Assembly: GCA_029055345.1 (NCBI GenBank)
Contig: JAIDDJ010000063.1
Span: 1-49,377 of the forward strand
Length of the DNA: 49,377 nucleotides
Origin: Muribaculaceae bacterium
GTDB taxonomy: Bacteria; Bacteroidota; Bacteroidia; Bacteroidales; Muribaculaceae
Direction: 5' to 3'
In this document: one piece after another, positions 7,117 to 15,969 of the stretch
How positions within the stretch are numbered: position 1 is the first letter of the stretch
Layout of the letters: each line of letters starts with the position of its first letter
Made by a program: the position numbers and the translations under genes
The notes under the pieces: generated by a model
What the model was told of the DNA's origin: nothing
The model's input: only the letters and a program-made list of their open reading frames with translations
Database searches by the model: none

Positions 7117-7143
7117 TTGGGGGATTTAGGAGGGTTGGGAGGA
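7117..7143 (+). repeat. 9-nt G-tract array (3 units)
   Basis: TTGGGGGAT, TTAGGAGGG and TTGGGAGGA follow the terminator hairpin by 7 nt and stop 3 nt before the end of the wecG-like gene. Same class as at 3371, 40869 and 49242. Confidence 0.75.
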
Positions 7144-7146
7144 TTG

Positions 7147-8058
7147 TTATAAGTCGGATTCGATGAGTTCAGGGTTGATGTGGTTGGCGGCAATTTTGAT
7201 ATAATCGGGAGCGGGCTCGCTGACGATGTCGGGGGTTGCCTCCTTAATGATTTGAGGGATCAGTTCGGGGGTCTCGTCTTTGGTTTTGTCGTTGACGATA
7301 GGATTGATCGGACTTTCTTTTTTGAGACGGTTCTTGTTATGCCACTCAGAGCGCAGCATTTTTGGGAGGGTGCGGACGATGTCGAAGCACCTGCGGAATT
7401 GTTTTCCGGGTTCCTGCCCGAGTCTGTAGAGGAATTCGAGGTGATAGTTGACCATCCAGTCCGGAGCGCGCTGAGCGCCTTGGCCGCTGTAGAATTTGAA
7501 AGCAGCTCCAATAGCAATCATTATACCATGGCGAAGGAATGGCTTTAGTTTCGACATGAAGATTTCCTGCTTTGGAGCACCGAGAGAAACCCAGATTATA
7601 TCGGCTCCGTCTTCATCGATCAAGCGTGCAATGGCAGGATAGTCGAAGTCGTTGACCTCCTTGAAAGGGAGTTCGATGAATTTCATATCGAGCACGTCTG
7701 GATTCCATTTCGCGAGTTCGGCGCGGAGTCCATCGAGGATATGGCGGCGAGAGCCGAGGAACATCATGCGGTATTTCTGCTTGGAGACAATATCCCTGAA
7801 TATCTGGCATCCGCAGTATTGTCGATGTCTGATACCATGAATCATACGGATATAAAGGGGGACGTAGCTGCTGTCGCAAATAGAGAATAGGCCGCCGTTG
7901 ACGACGTTCAGATATTCGGGATTGCGGTTTGCCATATTTACGATTACGCCGTCTGTAACGCAAATGTAGTCGGGTCTATGCTCGGCAATCTGACGGTCAA
8001 TAGCTCGGTGGACCTCCTGACGGTCCATTTCATATCGTATGTTGAAATATATATTCAT
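7147..8058 (-). CDS. WecG/TagA/CpsF family glycosyltransferase (GT26)
   Basis: 303 aa. The GT26 core is clear: TDGVIVNMANR near 35-45, WVSLGAPKQE at 156-165, GAAFKFYSG at 184-192, APDWM at 198-202 and LEFLYRL at 207-213. Enzymes of this family (TagA, WecG) transfer N-acetylmannosamine or its uronic acid to a lipid-linked sugar, usually at the cytoplasmic membrane. It is the last gene of the minus-strand polysaccharide operon, 24 nt after the ispD/tarI-like gene. Residues from about 243 form an unusual Pro/Glu/Ile-rich tail with repeated short TPE/TPD-like segments, unlike the compact family core. Confidence 0.88.
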   Translation of the reverse strand: MNIYFNIRYEMDRQEVHRAIDRQIAEHRPDYICVTDGVIVNMANRNPEYLNVVNGGLFSICDSSYVPLYIRMIHGIRHRQYCGCQIFRDIVSKQKYRMMFLGSRRHILDGLRAELAKWNPDVLDMKFIELPFKEVNDFDYPAIARLIDEDGADIIWVSLGAPKQEIFMSKLKPFLRHGIMIAIGAAFKFYSGQGAQRAPDWMVNYHLEFLYRLGQEPGKQFRRCFDIVRTLPKMLRSEWHNKNRLKKESPINPIVNDKTKDETPELIPQIIKEATPDIVSEPAPDYIKIAANHINPELIESDL

Positions 8059-8082
8059 TAGGTATGAGTCTTTCTGAACGTG

Positions 8083-8805
8083 TTATGGATTGGAGGAGTC
8101 TATTGATTTTTTTGAATTTAGGAATGATTCAACAAAAGCGATGTCATCGGGGAAAGTGACCTTGATATTAGCCGGGTCACCGTCGATAACGGCAATATTG
8201 GTATCAGGGTCGTAACGCTTCAGGACACCGCAGTCGTCGGTAGGGACGAATCCGGGATCTGAAGCGGCACGCAAGTATGCATTCCGGATGGTTCCGAGCC
8301 TGAAGGCCTGTGGGGTCTGGGCGCGGAAGAAGCGGCTGCGCTGAGGGATTCGGGCGATAAGCCTGTTTTCGTCGACTTCCCAAAGCGTGTCGGAGGAGGG
8401 GATTCCGGCAGCGGCGGCATCGTAGTGGGATAAAGCTTCGACGCAGTCGCGGATGATCCTTTGGGATACGAGAGGGCGGGCTGCGTCGTGAAAAAGAATA
8501 ATTGAGTCATCGGGGAGAGAAGACAGGTGCCGGATTGCGGCGATGGCGGAATCGCGGCGTTCTTCACCTCCGGGGATGACAGCGCGGAATTTCGAGATTC
8601 CGGCTTTTTCGCAGATAAGATTTACGTCGGCGAAATGGTCAGGATGAGCTACGACACAAATCCGGTCGATGTCGGGGGCGGATTCGAAGGCGCGAAGCGT
8701 AAGCTCAAGGATAGGCACACCGGCCACCTTGAGGAACTGTTTGGGAGTATCTGCTCCGAATCGTCGGCCGCTTCCGGCGGCAAGAATAACAGCGATTTTG
8801 GTCAT
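8083..8805 (-). CDS. IspD/TarI-family cytidylyltransferase
   Basis: 240 aa, the usual IspD length. The nucleotidyltransferase loop is LAAGSGRRFG (8-17) with PKQFL at 21-25. HDAARPLVS lies at 106-114, QTPQAF at 163-168 and DDCGVL at 190-195. IspD makes CDP-methylerythritol in the MEP pathway; TarI and related enzymes make CDP-ribitol for polymers. Motifs alone do not separate them. The location inside a polysaccharide operon hints at an activated polyol, but no TarJ-type reductase or polyol-phosphate transferase is seen, and it has a promoter of its own at 8855-8886, so it may equally be the housekeeping ispD. Confidence 0.82.
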   Translation of the reverse strand: MTKIAVILAAGSGRRFGADTPKQFLKVAGVPILELTLRAFESAPDIDRICVVAHPDHFADVNLICEKAGISKFRAVIPGGEERRDSAIAAIRHLSSLPDDSIILFHDAARPLVSQRIIRDCVEALSHYDAAAAGIPSSDTLWEVDENRLIARIPQRSRFFRAQTPQAFRLGTIRNAYLRAASDPGFVPTDDCGVLKRYDPDTNIAVIDGDPANIKVTFPDDIAFVESFLNSKKSIDSSNP

Positions 8806-8854
8806 TATTACGCTACGGGAGAGAGGAATCCTGACTTTATTTGGTTTTAATTTA

Positions 8855-8886
8855 CAAATTTAATAAAAGAAATCAATTTCCACAAG
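8855..8886 (-). promoter_or_regulatory. Internal promoter for the ispD-like/wecG-like pair
   Basis: On the minus strand CTTG (8883-8886), a 20-nt spacer and TAAATTTG (8862 down to 8855) fit the Bacteroidetes consensus. The 155-nt AT-rich gap upstream of the ispD-like gene is the largest inside the operon, which supports separate expression. Confidence 0.55.
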
Positions 8887-8960
8887 CGAAAGATGGTGTA
8901 ATTAACTTTTCATATTGTATTAAGAATGCATGAATAATCACATGAATATAGCATGAAGAA

Positions 8961-10121
8961 TTAATGAGCAATAAGAGAAGATATGAGATCGCACCATAGG
9001 GGGGCAACTGCCTGGGAAGAGAAACGGGATTTCAGGCGGGAGAATGCGTTTTGCCCGAGTGTGGCTGTAAGGGCCGGATCGCTCCAGAGGGATAAGATAT
9101 TTTTTTCGAGCGAGCGGGCATCACCCGGGGCGAAAAGCAGGCCACCCGGATTTGTGCCGCCGGATATAATTTCCGGGAAGGGTCCGTGAGCGGGGGCAAC
9201 CATCGGTTTGCCGAAGCGAGCGGCTTCAAGCACAGCCATCGGGAATCCTTCGTAGCATCGGGAAGCGAGAATGCAGAAGCGGGCATTTCGGTAGAAATCG
9301 AGGAGTTCGTCGCCTGAAAGGTGGCCCGAGAGGGTGATGTTGGCAGGGAGGTCGGCGGTTAAGAGCGGGTCGGATACTTTGCCGGCGAGGCGGAATGGAA
9401 TATCAGGATTGCGGCGGGCGGCTTCGATGATAAGGTCAATTCCCTTTTCATGGGAAAGCCGACCGCAGTAGGCCACGTATTCACCCTTTATATGCTGATA
9501 GTCGGCGGGTGCATCGATTGAATTGGGGATTATGACAATCTTTTCAGGGGGGAAGCCGGCGCGGACGAGTTTGTCGCGCTGGAATCGGGTAATGCAGGCG
9601 AAGCGGTCAACACAGTTGAGATAATGGCGGCGTTTTCGGGCTATGAAATTCCGGGCTGCGTATGCGATTGACTTGAAGGCGGAATTTTCGCAATTATGGC
9701 GAATGCAGCTCCATTCGTTATTTTTTTGGAGGCACAATTCGCAAGTCAGGCCATTACGCATGAATAGGCCGGTGGGGCAAATCAGGCGGTAATTATGAAC
9801 TGTCATGACGACAGGGATTCCGGCTCGTTGGCATTCGCGAAGAGCTGCGGGCCCGATGAAGGGGAACAGGTTGTGGATGTTGATAACATCCGGGCGTTCG
9901 CGTTCAATGGCGCGGTGCATTGCGCGGATGCCTGCCGGCGAGTAGATTCCGGAGAAGAAAGCGGCGATTTTACCTTTAAGAGAATCGCGCAGTCCGGCAG
10001 TAGACATACGGAGTTGCGAGACCGAATGACCGGCTTCGGCCAGCATCAGTGCCATTTTGTCGACCACCGCTTCCTCACCGGAATAAGCGCCGTAATCATT
10101 ATGGACAATCAGGATTTTCAA
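8961..10121 (-). CDS. GT4 glycosyltransferase with Cys-rich insert
   Basis: 386 aa, GT-B fold. The C-terminal Rossmann half has YCGRLSHEKGID at 218-229 and the E-x7-E motif at E291/E299 (EGFPMAVLEA). A Cys-rich loop sits at about 115-144 (LICPTG, CELC, WSCIRHNC), a variant seen in some GT4 proteins and possibly a metal site. GT4 enzymes are retaining transferases acting at the cytoplasmic face on lipid-linked acceptors; the sugar cannot be told from sequence. It is 6 nt downstream of the next GT4 in the operon. Its GC content is higher than the GT genes at 10-13 kb. Confidence 0.85.
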   Translation of the reverse strand: MKILIVHNDYGAYSGEEAVVDKMALMLAEAGHSVSQLRMSTAGLRDSLKGKIAAFFSGIYSPAGIRAMHRAIERERPDVINIHNLFPFIGPAALRECQRAGIPVVMTVHNYRLICPTGLFMRNGLTCELCLQKNNEWSCIRHNCENSAFKSIAYAARNFIARKRRHYLNCVDRFACITRFQRDKLVRAGFPPEKIVIIPNSIDAPADYQHIKGEYVAYCGRLSHEKGIDLIIEAARRNPDIPFRLAGKVSDPLLTADLPANITLSGHLSGDELLDFYRNARFCILASRCYEGFPMAVLEAARFGKPMVAPAHGPFPEIISGGTNPGGLLFAPGDARSLEKNILSLWSDPALTATLGQNAFSRLKSRFSSQAVAPLWCDLISSLIAH

Positions 10122-10127
10122 GAGAAG

Positions 10128-11297
10128 TTAGAGATTGCGGAATGCCTTAAGAATCTTGTCAGCTGTTTTTTCGGGAGTAAAATCAAGTTCTATTCTGCTT
10201 GAAGCTTCGCCCATTACCTTAAGGTCATGCGAATGGAAATAAGATAAGGCATATCTGATGGAATCAGGAGAGAGAGGATCAAAAGTTATACCGTTAATAT
10301 CCATATGAACGAGTTCCGGATGACACCCATTATAAATTGAGCAGGCAATCGGTAGCCCACAAGCCATTGCTTCGGGCACAACCAGACTCCAGTTATCTTC
10401 GAGAGTGGGTATTACAAAGACATCTGAAATAGAATAAATTTTATATATTTCATGGTAAGGAATGGAGCCTAAAAATTTTATTGATTTATCCTGCAGATAA
10501 TCTTGTCGATAGTTTTCTAATAAAGGTCCCTCGCCGACAATAACCATTTCATCATCCGGGAATTCCTTACAATGATCCCTCCACACGTTCAAGAGATAAT
10601 TAATACCTTTGAGCTCAATCAATCTGCCTACGAAAGTATATCTAATACCCTTTATAGGGTTCAATCCAATTTTTGATTCAAAATTAATTTTATCCCTGTC
10701 AGTCAGTTCTTGCGAATTGGTTCTAAGATCCTTACTGTCAGCACACATACAACCGGTAAAAATCTTATTTTCCTTGATACCCTGAGAGATAAGGTATTCT
10801 TTTGTGAGACTACCGTTAGCCAAGAAACCCTTAATAAACAAAGAAACGAAATTTCGGTAAAATTTTCTCCACCAAGGACAGTTGCGCTCGGTATGTGCGG
10901 TTCTTTCATAAGCAATGAAGATGGGTTTCCGATGAACGATAGCGTAAAAGAGAGCCCAGGGAGTGAATTGAAAAAAACCTTCAGCAATCAGTATATTTGG
11001 TTTGACCTTCTTAATAGTTTTATAAAGTCCTTTGGGAAAAGGAATATTTATGGATGAATTGGCAAAGTCAGAAGCGGAGTTGCCAATAGAAAAAATCCTC
11101 TCACTCTCTAAAGGGTGGGCGTTCTCACCCAATATAGATATCAACCTATCATGACAACGTTCGGGCACCCTATTATGACTATATATGAAATGAAAGTGTC
11201 CATTCAGGCGCTTGTTAAGTTCATTATAAAGAGGGATCCTGTAATCAAGAAATGATGGGTTTACCCATAGAACCCTACTTCCAGGCTGCAATAACAT
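10128..11297 (-). CDS. GT4 glycosyltransferase
   Basis: 389 aa, GT-B fold. The second half has FVGRLIELKGINYL (222-235), VGEGPL (254-259) and an acidic pair D301/E309 in EDNWSLVVPEAMACG, equivalent to the GT4 E-x7-E motif. The N-terminal half binds the acceptor and is divergent. The first 23 nt overlap the end of the upstream GT4 (start 11297, neighbour ends 11275), indicating translational coupling. The gene is distinctly AT-richer than the 7-10 kb part of the same operon, which suggests a different origin. Confidence 0.85.
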   Translation of the reverse strand: MLLQPGSRVLWVNPSFLDYRIPLYNELNKRLNGHFHFIYSHNRVPERCHDRLISILGENAHPLESERIFSIGNSASDFANSSINIPFPKGLYKTIKKVKPNILIAEGFFQFTPWALFYAIVHRKPIFIAYERTAHTERNCPWWRKFYRNFVSLFIKGFLANGSLTKEYLISQGIKENKIFTGCMCADSKDLRTNSQELTDRDKINFESKIGLNPIKGIRYTFVGRLIELKGINYLLNVWRDHCKEFPDDEMVIVGEGPLLENYRQDYLQDKSIKFLGSIPYHEIYKIYSISDVFVIPTLEDNWSLVVPEAMACGLPIACSIYNGCHPELVHMDINGITFDPLSPDSIRYALSYFHSHDLKVMGEASSRIELDFTPEKTADKILKAFRNL

Positions 11298-12471
11298 TTT
11301 GATAATGTTTTTCTAAATTTTTACTAATGAGTTCAACAGAAAACTTTTCGCGAAGAGTATTACGGGCATTAAATTTAATTGACTCAACATCTTCTTTAGA
11401 TAAACCAAGGGCATTTTTTAATTTGAGAGCCAATTGCTTTGGATCTTTTTGTTTCACCAAAAAACCATCTTTCCCATCTGTGATAATTTCGGAGAAACCT
11501 CCTATATCAGATGTGAGAGTAATATTACCGCATGCCATCGCTTCAAGACAGACCATTCCTAATGCTTCCCACCAAGAGGGGAAACAAGAAACCTTATGAG
11601 ATGAATAAAGTTCTCTAAGCTGATTTTGAGATACATGGCCAAGAATTTTACACCAATCTTTGTTGTCCTTCGAAATTTCTTCCTTTAGTTTTTCTCCATA
11701 GCTACCAAGTTTACCGGCGACAGTCAACATTACCGGAATACCGGATTTCCTAAGGAATAAACAAGCATCGATTAAATCCCGGATTCCTTTTTCTTTAGTA
11801 ACAGTGCCCGCAAATAATATTGAATTTTCCATATAATCTACCTCAGTATTATACTTCCACAGAGATAAATTAATAGGATTATAAATGACTACAGGATTAG
11901 AGGCTTCAATATTATAATAATTCTGTGTCCATTCTAATAAACTATTGCAACAAGAAGAGATGAAAGGGACTTTTTCAAGAATTCTCTTTTCCTTTTTACC
12001 CAATATATATTCATGAATACGGGACAATTTGAAATCTTTTATTCTGCCAGTGGAGCGGTCTAAAAGTGTAGCAGTGTGGAGTCGGATGGTCAATGGAATC
12101 TTCAAGTTTAAGAGATATAGATATTCAGCACCGTATTCCGCGACTTCGATAATATCAATATCGGGAATTTTTTCAATCTCTTTCCTAATCAACTTTCTGT
12201 AAGAATAGAAGCGATATAGACTTCTTAATCTTTTAATCTTAGAATCGTTCGATTCTTCTTCAGGAACAAAAAAATCGCCTCCTTGAAGCCGTATTATATT
12301 AACGCCGTTTATTTTTTCATCTCGTCTGAATCTTGTATCATCATTTGCAGCGACTACAGTAACTTTGTGGCCTTGTTTAACAAACTCTTCGGCAACAATT
12401 TTGAGGTATGTTGCAATACCGCCCATTCTTTTTGCAGGGGGATATTCTCTACTCACGTAAACTATATGCAT
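11275..12471 (-). CDS. GT4 glycosyltransferase
   Basis: 398 aa, GT-B fold. The N-terminal SREYPPAKRMGGIATY (7-22) is the Gly-rich acceptor loop typical of GT4 proteins. FAGTVTKEKGIRDL lies at 220-233, and the E-x7-E pair is E302/E310 (WEALGMVCLEAMACG). It presumably adds one sugar to the capsule repeat unit on the cytoplasmic side. AT-rich like its neighbour. It overlaps the following GT4 and is separated from the upstream GT2 by 77 nt. Confidence 0.87.
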   Translation of the reverse strand: MHIVYVSREYPPAKRMGGIATYLKIVAEEFVKQGHKVTVVAANDDTRFRRDEKINGVNIIRLQGGDFFVPEEESNDSKIKRLRSLYRFYSYRKLIRKEIEKIPDIDIIEVAEYGAEYLYLLNLKIPLTIRLHTATLLDRSTGRIKDFKLSRIHEYILGKKEKRILEKVPFISSCCNSLLEWTQNYYNIEASNPVVIYNPINLSLWKYNTEVDYMENSILFAGTVTKEKGIRDLIDACLFLRKSGIPVMLTVAGKLGSYGEKLKEEISKDNKDWCKILGHVSQNQLRELYSSHKVSCFPSWWEALGMVCLEAMACGNITLTSDIGGFSEIITDGKDGFLVKQKDPKQLALKLKNALGLSKEDVESIKFNARNTLREKFSVELISKNLEKHYQNVIAAWK

Positions 12472-12548
12472 CTTAGAGAAAATAAATTAGAGGTAAGAAT
12501 CTTTATTATCTGATCTTAATTGAAAAAGGCCGAAACAGGGAAAAGAAA

Positions 12549-13490
12549 TTATCGACGCAGCTTTAAAAAAAGAGATTTAGCACAACGTGACGGTAAAATC
12601 CCAAAAATCATAAAAATCAGCATTTGCCCAATCGGGGCTCCAAATCTTATAGCCTCGAATGCAATAGGTAAAATTTTATGATTTTGCTCCGCTTCAATAC
12701 ATAAAATGCAAGAAATTCTTTGCCAGCGGAAAATGAAAAGTTTAAAATCTAATTTAAGAGAGATGTCGTCCGGCAGAGAATTATATAAAGACATTAGTTG
12801 AGATAGGACGAATAATTCTTCGCCGAATCTTTTTTTAGCTTTAGATTCTACATTGGAAGAAAAGGAAGTCTGATTAAAAATAGCGAGAGGAATTTTAGAA
12901 TAAGCGATTTTAAACTTAATTGCCAATTTCGCCCAAGTTAGTAAATCCTCGCCTGATCTTATACCGACAGGAAAACCACCGACATCCAACAGGGCCTTTG
13001 TACGAATCATCACGGACCCGGTCCAAATAGGAGGATTAGATGTAGCTGCAACTTTAAAATAATTGGAAAGAATTCCCGTTTCGCCCTCAAAAGGGATGTT
13101 ACGGATGATTGTTTCGGAGTCTTCCGCGTTGGAATTTCTAAATTTGTAATTCACGGCGAAGACGTCGCATTCGGGATAATCTTCAGTTAATTTAAATTGA
13201 GTTTCGAGATAATTTGGCAACCACAGATCATCGGCATCAAGAAAAGCGATGAATTCTCCCCCGGCTTCATTGATTCCTCTATTTCTGGCAGCCGACACGC
13301 CGCTATTAGGTTGAGAAATAATCCGGATTCGAGGGTCGATGACGGCTTTTGCTCTATCAATACTATTATCTGTCGAACCATCATCTATCACTATAATCTC
13401 GAAATCCTGAAAAGTCTGGGTGAGGACGGAATCCAAAGTCTTAGAGATGTGGGCTTCTTTATTATATAGAGGAATGACTACTGAAATCAT
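12549..13490 (-). CDS. GT2 glycosyltransferase
   Basis: 313 aa, GT-A fold. The N-terminal nucleotide-binding segment runs VVIPLYNKEAHISKTLDSVL with DDGS at 36-39 and the DxD-type motif DADD at 85-88. The region after residue 220 is less conserved and ends in hydrophobic helices near the C terminus (about 275-305). An inverting sugar transfer to a lipid-linked acceptor is the expected reaction. Its start overlaps the end of the wzy-like gene by 4 nt, so the two are coupled. It is AT-rich. Confidence 0.87.
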   Translation of the reverse strand: MISVVIPLYNKEAHISKTLDSVLTQTFQDFEIIVIDDGSTDNSIDRAKAVIDPRIRIISQPNSGVSAARNRGINEAGGEFIAFLDADDLWLPNYLETQFKLTEDYPECDVFAVNYKFRNSNAEDSETIIRNIPFEGETGILSNYFKVAATSNPPIWTGSVMIRTKALLDVGGFPVGIRSGEDLLTWAKLAIKFKIAYSKIPLAIFNQTSFSSNVESKAKKRFGEELFVLSQLMSLYNSLPDDISLKLDFKLFIFRWQRISCILCIEAEQNHKILPIAFEAIRFGAPIGQMLIFMIFGILPSRCAKSLFLKLRR

Positions 13491-14773
13491 GTTAACCTTT
13501 TATTTAAAGCCAATGTCATGCCGTAGAATCCGAAAGGAATGGATAAAGTCGCCATGGAGTAATTGACAGTATTATCCGAATAGCATGTAGCAAAAACTCC
13601 TATCAGAGAGGCACCGGCGGTAATAGCGAAAATCCTTATTCTTGGATCGGAAGTTTTCCAATATATAATAATGCAATGGATGAAAATGGCCCCAATCATT
13701 AAGCAATACAGGGAAATACCAATGAGGCCGTTATCGCATTTCATCTGGACAAAGTCACTATGAGAAGCAATTAAACCGGCAACCTTTTTAGGATTTTCCT
13801 TCATAAAGAATTGTGTTGCGCCTGTTCCGGATCCCGCTATTTCATGGTCCTTGTAAAGAGAATTTTGTAAAACTCCCCATAAATGAGCTCTATAATTAGT
13901 ATTCACGTCTTCCATATCCACTTTCCCCGCTCTGAAATCTTCAATGGAAGTTTTGTTGTTAAAGAACATTTTATTACGCAGAGAAGGAATATAAAATACT
14001 GAGGCCACCCCAAGGATTAGAACGGAAAAGATTACGGGTAGTGATTTGAATTTCCACTTAATTATAGCAAAACTCATTAAGGCAACCACACTGCCTAAGA
14101 TAGAAGTGCGCAAGGCGTAAAAAAAGCAAGGAATAAGAAATAAAACAATAAATAGAGCATTGATTCTTTTTTCCTTAGTATAAAAGAACAAGGCAATAGA
14201 AAACACCATGAAACTGATATAGTGAATAACTCTCGCGGTAATATACCACAAAACTCCGGGAATAATATAATGTTCAATATTTAAAAAAGTAATAAATACT
14301 GTAATAAGGGCCACCCATCGAGCAGTTAATCCCGCCTTAAGGGCAGTAGGGAAATTATCTACAACAGCGGAGGCAAACAGGCAGAATACAAAGGGATAAC
14401 AATACTTGAGAAGGACGCGAATTCCAAAAGTAAAAGAGTAAGCATAAAAGCACCCGATCAGCAGCCATATTAAATATACACCGTACATTATAATCGGTAT
14501 GGACCAAATAGGGCGACAAGCAGTGAATCTGAACCCAATAAGGCACAGAATCATAATAACAAAAATGCGGATAGCCATAAGGTCTATTCCAAAGTCAAAT
14601 GACAAAGCCAAAACACCTGTAGAGAAAATCAAAACCCAATACATCTCGGGTCCGGTGAGTTGGAGGAGATCTCCTTTATTCAAGGGGCTTTTCACAATAC
14701 GACCTGCAGACATCAGGAACTGATATGCCAGGCCTATCAAAATAAGGAAATATATGATATTAAGAAATTCCAT
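13487..14773 (-). CDS. O-antigen polymerase/ligase-like membrane protein (Wzy candidate)
   Basis: 428 aa with about ten to twelve hydrophobic segments. A large periplasmic loop at about 285-345 contains NYRAHLWGVL, GSGTGATQFF and HSDFVQMKCDNGLIG; the last matches the conserved His-containing loop of the Wzy_C/O-antigen ligase family. Polymerisation of repeat units at the periplasmic face is the likely job, given wzx and several glycosyltransferases in the same operon. It sits between GT4 (15-nt gap) and GT2 (4-nt overlap). Polymerase versus ligase is not decidable from sequence; context favours polymerase. Confidence 0.8.
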   Translation of the reverse strand: MEFLNIIYFLILIGLAYQFLMSAGRIVKSPLNKGDLLQLTGPEMYWVLIFSTGVLALSFDFGIDLMAIRIFVIMILCLIGFRFTACRPIWSIPIIMYGVYLIWLLIGCFYAYSFTFGIRVLLKYCYPFVFCLFASAVVDNFPTALKAGLTARWVALITVFITFLNIEHYIIPGVLWYITARVIHYISFMVFSIALFFYTKEKRINALFIVLFLIPCFFYALRTSILGSVVALMSFAIIKWKFKSLPVIFSVLILGVASVFYIPSLRNKMFFNNKTSIEDFRAGKVDMEDVNTNYRAHLWGVLQNSLYKDHEIAGSGTGATQFFMKENPKKVAGLIASHSDFVQMKCDNGLIGISLYCLMIGAIFIHCIIIYWKTSDPRIRIFAITAGASLIGVFATCYSDNTVNYSMATLSIPFGFYGMTLALNKRLT

Positions 14774-14788
14774 CGTTAGGTATTTTCT

Positions 14789-15940
14789 CTATTTCTTGTA
14801 GAGAAGATTAATTTGTCTTTTGTAATTATCGGGAGAGAAATCCCGGGCCCGTTTGACTGAGGAAGCAGAGAATCGGTTGATTACATCAGGATTGTCAAGC
14901 AGAAGCGTAATCTTATTTATGATATCTTCTGTTGAGCCGGGAATATTTAGGAGGCCGTCGATGTTATCGCGTACAACTTCGGGGAGGCCACCGGTGTCGG
15001 CGACCACGGGGACGCAACCGCGGGCCATGCCTTCGAGAGCGGTAAGTCCGAATCCTTCAGAGCGGGAAGGCATAAGGAGTATGTCAATGCGGTCATATTG
15101 GGCTTGGAGTTCACCCGGAGACAAACGGCCGGTAAATTCTATTCTATCGGAGGGATTTGCTTTATTGGATGTTGGCGCACTATCGGAGATGTGGGCTTGT
15201 TTTGCCTGAATCTTCATGTGCTCGTGGAGAGAGCCATCGCCTACAATGAGCAGATGGATATTGGGATGTTTTTTTGCAATTTCTGCAAATGCGGGGATTA
15301 CCAGATCCATACCCTTGATTTTTTCAAGGCGACTGACTACTCCTATTGTCAGAGGGTCACTGTCTCGAAGCGGGGGCCGGGATTCGGTTCGGATGGTGAT
15401 ATGGTCGGGGAGTGTATTGTGAATTGTGAAATGAGGTGACGGGCTGCCGTCGAAGAGTCGGGAAGTTCCGAAAAATGAGCTTTCTGCTCGCTCGGTGATG
15501 CATTGGAATCCTGAAAGGACATGCCGGGTAAGGAAACGGATAATTCGGAGACCGTTGTTGGAATATATATCAGCCGAAGTATGGGCAGTGGCGATAATTT
15601 TCTTAATTCCGAGCGCACGGAGGGTAAGAATAGGGAGAGCACCGGGCGCCATATATTGCACATGTGCAACGTGAGGTTCTTCTTCACGGATGATTTTTTT
15701 TAGGCCATTCCAGAGGAACCGGGTGGTAGAAATTGTTCCGGCCGGTCTTGAGCCGTCGGGGCTGAGAAGATAGACTTTAACACCTGCGTCTTGGAACTGC
15801 CTTACCATTCCGGAATCATGTTCGAAATAGCAAGCAAGTGCTACTTTGTGTGCTCCGGCCAGGAGTGCCTTGGCCAGACTGAAAGTCTGAACTTCAGTTC
15901 CTCCAGTAAGGAGGCAGGGGATGCAAATCAGGATTCGCAT
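14789..15940 (-). CDS. GT4 glycosyltransferase
   Basis: 383 aa, GT-B fold. N-terminal ICIPCLLTGGTEVQTFSLAK (5-24) is the Gly-rich acceptor loop; GVVSRLEKIKGMDLV lies at 200-214 and the E-x7-E pair is E295/E303 (EGFGLTALEGMARG). A short Ser/Asn-rich insertion at about 251-264 is not usual for the family. A cytoplasmic retaining transferase for the repeat unit is the expected role. It is 29 nt downstream of the GT2 gene. Confidence 0.87.
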   Translation of the reverse strand: MRILICIPCLLTGGTEVQTFSLAKALLAGAHKVALACYFEHDSGMVRQFQDAGVKVYLLSPDGSRPAGTISTTRFLWNGLKKIIREEEPHVAHVQYMAPGALPILTLRALGIKKIIATAHTSADIYSNNGLRIIRFLTRHVLSGFQCITERAESSFFGTSRLFDGSPSPHFTIHNTLPDHITIRTESRPPLRDSDPLTIGVVSRLEKIKGMDLVIPAFAEIAKKHPNIHLLIVGDGSLHEHMKIQAKQAHISDSAPTSNKANPSDRIEFTGRLSPGELQAQYDRIDILLMPSRSEGFGLTALEGMARGCVPVVADTGGLPEVVRDNIDGLLNIPGSTEDIINKITLLLDNPDVINRFSASSVKRARDFSPDNYKRQINLLYKK

Positions 15941-15969
15941 ACCTTACTTAAAATCCATTTGGGTTTCAG

